From Psychrobacter sp. 1044 (GTDB taxonomy: Bacteria; Pseudomonadota; Gammaproteobacteria; Pseudomonadales; Moraxellaceae), in NCBI RefSeq assembly GCF_904846525.1, contig NZ_CAJHAZ010000003.1, forward strand, positions 1 through 64,000: a DNA stretch of 64,000 nt, in the 5' to 3' direction. The position numbers and the translations under genes were made by a program. The notes below the pieces were generated by a model. The model worked only from the letters and a program-made list of their open reading frames with translations, was not told the origin of the DNA and ran no database searches. Of the stretch, positions 59,432 to 64,000 are shown one piece after another (position 1 is the stretch's first letter; every line of letters begins with the position of its first letter).

Positions 59432-60544
59432 ATGAAAGCGACTCTCAAAAGTTTACGTGAAACCAAAGCCAATCCTGCGGTTAGTATCTTTGTTAAGACT
59501 CATCGCGAGCATCCTGCTAATGATCAAGATCCCATTGCCCTGAAGAACCAATTAAAAGTGGCTGAAGAACGCTTAACCAACGAATACGATAAGCGCACAG
59601 CGACTACCATACTCGATAAGATTCACGATAAAACCAAAGAGCTAAATCACAACTTAAATCTTGATACCTTGGCTATTTTTGCCAGTACCGACGATGTGCA
59701 AGTTATCCGTATGCCGATTGACACCACGGAGCGTGTGGTGATTTCACATCGTTTTGCGACTCGAGATTTGGTGCGTGATATGGCAAGCGCGGTGCATTAT
59801 TACACCTTGGTGCTTACTCGTGATAATGCCCGCTTGATTGAAGCGTCTAATGATCGCGTGGTGAGAGAGTTCGATAAGGACGATGACTTGCAAAAAAACA
59901 TGGATAATATCCCATTTCCTATTGAAAACAACGGTCTATATACGACAGGCGATGGTGGATCGGATCGCTCATCTAATAATGAAAGCAGCTATCTAAAAGA
60001 GTTTTTTAATCAGGTGGATAAAAGCGTACAAGAGTTGTGGGGTGAGCATAAAATGCCTTTGGTTGTCGTTGGCGATGCTAAAAATATCGGCTACTATAAA
60101 GAAGTTTGTGATCGTCCAGACAACATCATTGCCACAGTGTCAAATGCGACCAATCTAGAAGATGGTAGTGCTCAGCATATTATCAATAGTGTGCAAGAGG
60201 CGGTGGAAGGCTATCGTACATCACTGCATCAAGCTGCCATGGGTGAGATTGATAAAGCACGCGGTGCCAATATGTTGCAAACAGATCTACAAGAAGTCTA
60301 CCGCAGTGCCTTCCAAGGTGCAGGCGAGACGCTTTATGTCCGTCGTGGTTATATACAATCGGCCAAAATTGATGAAAAGGCACAGACTTTGAGTCTTGCA
60401 GATGATGCGGCTTCAGAAGGCGTTACTGATGATGCCATTGGCGAAATCATTGAGCATGTCATTCATAATGGTGGCGAAGCAGTATTTATGCCACAAGATA
60501 TTATGGGTGAAGATCAACCAATTGCTTTGGTGACACGCTATTAG
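59432..60544 (+). CDS. ribosome hibernation factor Balon (aeRF1/Pelota homologue)
   Basis: 370 residues in the layout of the bacterial aeRF1-like family: N-terminal domain (about 1-125), central domain (126-265: YYTLVLTRDNARLIEASNDRVVREF, then PLVVVGDAKNIGYYKEV), C-terminal domain (268-370: AMGEIDKARGANMLQTDLQEVYRSAFQGAGETLYVRRG, HNGGEAVFMPQD). The founding member, Balon, was described in Psychrobacter urativorans: it enters the ribosomal A site in cold or stationary cells, together with EF-Tu, alongside RaiA. There is no GGQ release motif; a Gly/Ser/Asn-rich loop (about 165-187) lies where a flexible central loop is expected. AAGGAGC precedes the ATG. Single-gene unit with its own terminator and a structured leader. 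Confidence 0.88.
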   Translation: MKATLKSLRETKANPAVSIFVKTHREHPANDQDPIALKNQLKVAEERLTNEYDKRTATTILDKIHDKTKELNHNLNLDTLAIFASTDDVQVIRMPIDTTERVVISHRFATRDLVRDMASAVHYYTLVLTRDNARLIEASNDRVVREFDKDDDLQKNMDNIPFPIENNGLYTTGDGGSDRSSNNESSYLKEFFNQVDKSVQELWGEHKMPLVVVGDAKNIGYYKEVCDRPDNIIATVSNATNLEDGSAQHIINSVQEAVEGYRTSLHQAAMGEIDKARGANMLQTDLQEVYRSAFQGAGETLYVRRGYIQSAKIDEKAQTLSLADDAASEGVTDDAIGEIIEHVIHNGGEAVFMPQDIMGEDQPIALVTRY

Positions 60545-60545
60545 T

Positions 60546-60587
60546 TGATAGATAGTGCCTATTAATTGCTAGATAGTGCCTATTGAT
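60546..60587 (+). repeat. two-copy 21-bp tandem repeat
   Basis: TGATAGATAGTGCCTATTAAT (60546-60566) is followed by TGCTAGATAGTGCCTATTGAT; 19 of 21 bases agree. It starts just after the Balon stop. Probably slippage or duplication; no function seen. Confidence 0.75.
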
Positions 60588-60636
60588 GACAATCCTTTGC
60601 GAATTCGCCATTGATAGAAGATAGGTATAATATGGG

Positions 60637-60669
60637 AGCATTGGTTCGATAAGAATCAATGCTTTTTTT
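60637..60669 (+). terminator. intrinsic terminator of the Balon gene
   Basis: AGCATTGGTTC (60637-60647) with GAATCAATGCT (60653-60663), one wobble, then TTTTTTT. Confidence 0.9.
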
Positions 60670-60729
60670 ACATTGATGATATATTAAGCCTTTATCTAAA
60701 ACTTATACTTGATTGCCTTATGTCGTTAA

Positions 60730-60915
60730 ATGATGCTAAATAACATACCAAATACTCTTATGCAATTTAGCGTCACAGCAATGATAGCCTTTAGCTCCAG
60801 TCTCAGTATGGCAGAGACAGATGTGAATAATATATCTGTGAGCCATCTATCATGGGGTCAATTGCCGCCTTCTATTCAAAACTATTATCAAATAGACTCT
60901 AAAAAAATAAAATGA
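60730..60915 (+). pseudogene. signal-peptide half of a split exported protein
   Basis: 61 residues: signal peptide (hydrophobic 12-26, cleavage near SMA-ET), then VSHLSWGQLPPSIQNYYQIDSKK and stop. It is too short to stand alone. The stop overlaps the next ATG (ATGA at 60912-60915), and seven As (60901-60907) lie just before. A -1 shift there joins it to the next frame, so I read both as one gene with a frameshift, real or a sequencing slip. Confidence 0.6.
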
Positions 60916-61481
60916 GGCTAAAGACCAAAGATATTGTTGCTATTCGTTCTTGGATTGGCACAGTAGGAGAACAGTATTTGGTTCAATTACAGCGTTTCAA
61001 TTCAACCAATAGCCCCGGCGAGCCAGCAGGAGAGGTCTTCACGCATTTATATGTTATAGATGAACAAGAGGTTTTACGAGTATGGCAAATATATGATTAT
61101 GTACCCTGCGATGGGTTAGATGTAATCGCAGAATTCGCTAAAAACACCGCCGTAGTGACTGATATTAATAATAACGGTGTTGTCGAAGTGAGTGTGCCTT
61201 ATTATCTCGGTTGTCGTGGTGACGTAAGTTACGATGAGATGAAAGTAATCATGTACGAAGGGCAGCAAAAATTCGCCATCCGTGGTAACTCTGCAATTTG
61301 TAACGCCAAGACAGGTCAGCCAGTTGACGCTACTGGTTATTATGGTGGCGACTATAAGGTTGATGAAAAATTACTACAGCAATCAGCGCTATCAGCTTCT
61401 CAAAAATCAGTATTTAGGCGTCACTTGCAATCAGTGTGGCGCGATAATCAATGTTCCATTTATTTTAAGTATGATGACTAA
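60912..61481 (+). pseudogene. main half of the split exported protein
   Basis: 189 residues without their own signal peptide. The text VVTDINNNGVVEVSVPYYLGCRGDVSYDEMKVIMYEGQQKFAIRG contains a DxNxNG calcium-loop-like motif and appears in secreted proteins of unknown function. Cysteines (four) suggest an oxidising compartment, supporting export via the preceding half. If the frameshift is real and not bypassed, this product would stay in the cytoplasm. Its end overlaps the next gene. Confidence 0.55.
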
Positions 61482-62244
61482 TTCTATGACTATCACGACC
61501 TCTTTTGTGCTAACCAGCTATAACATTCATAAAGGCATGTCGCCGATGAATCGCCAAGTTAAAATACAAGGTATCGCCCAAGCGCTCGATATTATTGGCT
61601 CCGATGTACTGTGTCTCCAAGAAGTGCAAGGTCAGAATCTTAAGCGCAATATGCAATACAACGAATACCCTGACCAATCGCAACATGAATGGTTTGGTGA
61701 ATATTTACAGCTGCAAAATAGCTATGGTAAAAACTCAGAGTATGAAAATGGTCATCATGGCAATGCGGTATTGAGCCGCTTTCCATTAGATCCTAAGCAT
61801 AACGTCAATATCACCGTTAATAAGCTTGAGCAGCGTGGCGTCTTGCACTGTGAAGTACAACCAGTTGGATGGGATGTACCAGTGGTTGTACTGTGTGCAC
61901 ACCTAAATTTGTTTGAGCGTGATCGCATCAAGCAATATGAAGCCATTGCCAACTATGTTCGTAATGAGATTGCACCTGATCAACCACTGATTTTGGCAGG
62001 AGATTTTAATGATTGGAAAAAAATGTCTTGTGATAAGCTTGCTACTAGCTTGGGTATGACCGAAGCTTTTAAGCATTGTCATGGCAAACTGCTGCCAACT
62101 TTCCCAGCCAAGCTTCCGGTGCTGAGCTTAGATCGTATTTATGTGCGTAATCTAAGAGTGAAAAATGCATGGGTGCATACGGGCAAACCATGGTCGACAC
62201 TGTCTGATCATCTGCCACTCAGTGCGGAATTGGCACACTTATAA
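61471..62244 (+). CDS. endonuclease/exonuclease/phosphatase-family protein
   Basis: About 257 residues from the ATG at 61471 (61474 and 61486 are also possible). EEP motifs in order: TSYNIHKGMSP (Asn), LCLQEVQG (Glu), HHGNAVLSRFP, CAHLNLF (His), ILAGDFNDWKK (Asp/Asn), SLDRIYV and WSTLSDHLPLSAEL (last Asp-His). Mg-dependent phosphodiesterase or phosphatase; substrate unknown. No signal peptide from these starts. Overlaps the preceding frame by 11 bases, so possibly coupled. Confidence 0.85.
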   Translation: MMTNSMTITTSFVLTSYNIHKGMSPMNRQVKIQGIAQALDIIGSDVLCLQEVQGQNLKRNMQYNEYPDQSQHEWFGEYLQLQNSYGKNSEYENGHHGNAVLSRFPLDPKHNVNITVNKLEQRGVLHCEVQPVGWDVPVVVLCAHLNLFERDRIKQYEAIANYVRNEIAPDQPLILAGDFNDWKKMSCDKLATSLGMTEAFKHCHGKLLPTFPAKLPVLSLDRIYVRNLRVKNAWVHTGKPWSTLSDHLPLSAELAHL

Positions 62245-62331
62245 ATGATTATTAGATAAGCTTAAGTTATTCACTAAAAATAAAATTGAATGCAAAAATA
62301 AAGCAATAGATACCTATAAGGATATATAACG

Positions 62332-63336
62332 ATGTCTACTCTTTCTCATAACCCGCTACCAACGACCCAACATGCCGTACTCATACGTGAGTTTGGCGAA
62401 CCTGAAGTGATGAGCTATCAAGAGGATGTGGCCATTCCTGTGTTAACAGACAATCAGGTACTGGTCAAAGTTGCTTACGCGGGTATCAATCCTGTCGATT
62501 ACAAAACACGTCAAGGCAAAGGCTGGGGCGCTGATGCCATTCAAAAAGACAAGTTTGATAAAAATGAGCCTGCAATTTTGGGCTTTGATATGTCAGGCAC
62601 TGTGGTCGATAGTCGTAGTGAGCAATTTACTATCGGTACACAGGTCGCTGCCCTGACTTTTCATGGTGGCTGTTATGCAGAGTATGTAGCAGTCGATGCT
62701 GAAATGCTGGCAAAAGTACCGGATTCTGTCACGTTAGAGCAAGCAGGTGCACTGCCTTGTATCGGACAGACGGCGATACAGTTTGTAGAGTTTGCAGATA
62801 TTCAAGATGGTGAGCATGTGGTGATAAACGCGCCAGCAGGCGGCGTGGGTCACTTATTGATTCAGCTGCTCATGGATAAAGTGGCTAAAAACAATATCAA
62901 GGTGACCGTCATTTGCTCACCAGAAAAATATGCCAAGCTTGATGAAATAATAGATACCAATCAGCTTACAGGTTGGATTGATTATACCAAAGATGGTGAA
63001 TTCCCTGAGTTACAGGCAGATGTGCTACTGGATTTGGTCGGTAATGAAGCAGGGGTACGGGCGCTTAGCGTGCTCAAATCTGGTGGTCGCGTCAATGTGT
63101 TACCAACGATTTGGGTGGATAAACTCAAAGAGGCGGGTAGCCAGAAACAGCTAAAGGTAGCGGGTTATAAGGCGCAGCGTAGTGGTGAAGATATGGCGCG
63201 AGTTTTACAGCTCGTTGCAGATGGTAAGCTAACGCTACGTATTCAGCAAACCTATCCTTTGTCCGAAGTGGTCGCGGCTCATCATGAGCTGCAAAAAGGT
63301 GCTACTTTTGGCAAGATTGTTTTAAAAGTGAGCTAG
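62332..63336 (+). CDS. zinc-free medium-chain NADP oxidoreductase (quinone-reductase-like)
   Basis: 334 residues. GroES-like N-terminal half (VLIREFGEPEVMSYQEDVAIPVL, VKVAYAGINPVDYKTRQGKG), then the nucleotide fold with NAPAGGVGHLLIQLL. No catalytic-zinc cysteines or structural zinc loop, so it belongs to the QOR/crotonyl-reductase-like branch. Substrate unknown. The TAG stop lies inside the CTAG end of the MITE-like element that follows, so the original C-terminus may have been slightly changed. Preceded by AAGGATAT. Confidence 0.88.
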   Translation: MSTLSHNPLPTTQHAVLIREFGEPEVMSYQEDVAIPVLTDNQVLVKVAYAGINPVDYKTRQGKGWGADAIQKDKFDKNEPAILGFDMSGTVVDSRSEQFTIGTQVAALTFHGGCYAEYVAVDAEMLAKVPDSVTLEQAGALPCIGQTAIQFVEFADIQDGEHVVINAPAGGVGHLLIQLLMDKVAKNNIKVTVICSPEKYAKLDEIIDTNQLTGWIDYTKDGEFPELQADVLLDLVGNEAGVRALSVLKSGGRVNVLPTIWVDKLKEAGSQKQLKVAGYKAQRSGEDMARVLQLVADGKLTLRIQQTYPLSEVVAAHHELQKGATFGKIVLKVS

Positions 63337-63508
63337 GACATGTCTTCAATCTGAAGGCATGCGACTAAGTGGGCTAAAAATGGTTAAATCTTTCTAGACT
63401 GCATCAAATAGCACTGTTAATATTCCGATATTAACGGTGCTATTTTCCTTGTTTGGCTACCGTTTAGCTCATTTTTATCACCATTTTCAAAACGAGGACG
63501 CGCTCTAG
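63333..63508. mobile_element. MITE-like element 2 (176 bp)
   Basis: Left end CTAGGACATGTCTTCAATC, reverse complement of right end CTAGAGCGCGTCCTCGTTT; these match the ends of element 1 with a few changes. It shares TTTCCTTGTTTG and CTCATTTTTATCA with element 1. Inside is a further near-palindrome, AATAGCACTGTTAATATT/GATATTAACGGTGCTATT. Noncoding. Confidence 0.72.
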
Positions 63509-63529
63509 CTTATATTAAGTTACATTAAT

Positions 63530-64000
63530 TTAATGCGGTAGCACTTTTCGAAAGGTGAGGCTGATGCGCCCTGATGCGACAGTTTTGGTTTTTGTAATGG
63601 TGTGCTTCCAAAAATCCTGCGTATTGCCATGCATAACGATAAGCTGACCGGACTCAAGATATAGCTCAACTTTGACGGGCTTGTTCTTTTGTCTAATAGT
63701 TTTATGTTTAAAAACAAATTTTCGCCTAGCACCGAGCGATAAAGAAGCGATAATCGGCTGCGCGCCCAGCTCTTTTTCATCGTCGGCATGATAGCCCATG
63801 CCATCAGCACCAGAAGGATAGTGGTTAAGTAAGCAAGAATTAAAATCAACGTTGATACCAATGCTTGATAACTGCTGCTCAATATGTCGTTTTACGTGCA
63901 ACATCTGCTTTGTCCATGGAATGGCTCGACGCGTCTGTCCAGAGTAATGATAACTGACATCGTGGTCACCCATCCAGACGATTTGGCGAGTGGTAACATG
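63530..64000 (-). CDS. AlkB-type 2OG-Fe(II) dioxygenase, N-terminus beyond the window
   Basis: The frame runs open to the window edge (HVTTRQIVWMGDHD precedes the first internal Met at 63973), so the true start lies outside. Catalytic features: NHYPSGADGMGYHADDEKELG with the HxD iron pair, HGNTQDFWKHTI with the distal His, and GRISLTFR with the 2-oxoglutarate Arg. It is of the AlkB type that repairs alkylated bases, closest in wording to the shorter ALKBH2/3-like proteins. Confidence 0.9.
   Translation of the reverse strand, partial: HVTTRQIVWMGDHDVSYHYSGQTRRAIPWTKQMLHVKRHIEQQLSSIGINVDFNSCLLNHYPSGADGMGYHADDEKELGAQPIIASLSLGARRKFVFKHKTIRQKNKPVKVELYLESGQLIVMHGNTQDFWKHTITKTKTVASGRISLTFRKVLPH

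Overview
The window looks like chromosome of a Psychrobacter (Moraxellaceae, Gammaproteobacteria). The evidence is the protein set: PilBCD-CoaE, LptFG, Mpl, ErpA, the RimP-NusA-IF2-RbfA-TruB-S15-PNPase cluster, and above all a close-looking relative of Balon, the ribosome hibernation factor first described in Psychrobacter urativorans. The base composition is moderately AT-rich. The assignment rests on recognition by eye; no database search was possible.

Layout. 1-1.3 kb: the tail of an IS5-like element that has cut off the front of a PIN-domain gene, then a secretin-like exported protein. 1.4-9.5 kb (minus strand): decarboxylase of the ornithine/lysine/DAP type, peptide deformylase, a GlsB-type membrane protein, Mpl (murein recycling), an NlpE-like lipoprotein, DsbB and GshA. 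9.9-15.2 kb: ErpA, an ABC-F ATPase, a short RlpA-like protein, and the CbpA/CbpM chaperone pair. 15.3-18 kb: two tandem SstT serine/threonine symporters. 18.1-24.2 kb: HolC, PepA, a cysteine hydrolase, LptF/LptG. 24.3-32.6 kb: two methyltransferases, XerD, TusA, RuvX, YqgE and RecN; between the first methyltransferase and xerD sits an AT-rich gene that fuses a restriction-endonuclease-like domain to an ImmA/IrrE metallopeptidase. 32.9-33.8 kb: a complete IS630-family element. 34.3-40.6 kb: PpnP, RlmB, CoaE, PilD, PilC, PilB. 41-55 kb: a core gene-expression block, tpiA-secG-tRNA-Leu-tRNA-fMet-rimP-nusA-infB-rbfA-truB, a small stress-gene group (PfpI-like protein plus two tiny acidic proteins), then rpsO and pnp. 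55.2-59 kb (minus strand): a macro-domain-like protein, a coiled-coil membrane protein, YheV and oligopeptidase A. 59.4-64 kb: Balon, a secreted protein split by an apparent frameshift, an EEP-family nuclease/phosphatase, a medium-chain oxidoreductase, and the start-truncated (window edge) AlkB-type dioxygenase.

How the parts fit. The window joins ribosome assembly and maturation (RimP, RbfA, IF2, TruB, S15, RlmB) with RNA decay (PNPase) and ribosome dormancy (Balon). Envelope biogenesis (LptFG, Mpl, DsbB, type IV pilus assembly) forms the second theme. Accessory DNA is limited: an IS5 remnant, two related palindrome-ended MITE-like elements (about 170 bp, CTAGGGCGTGTC-type ends matching the IS5 remnant), one IS630 copy, and the endonuclease-peptidase fusion gene. 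No CRISPR array, prophage, rRNA or replication origin was seen.
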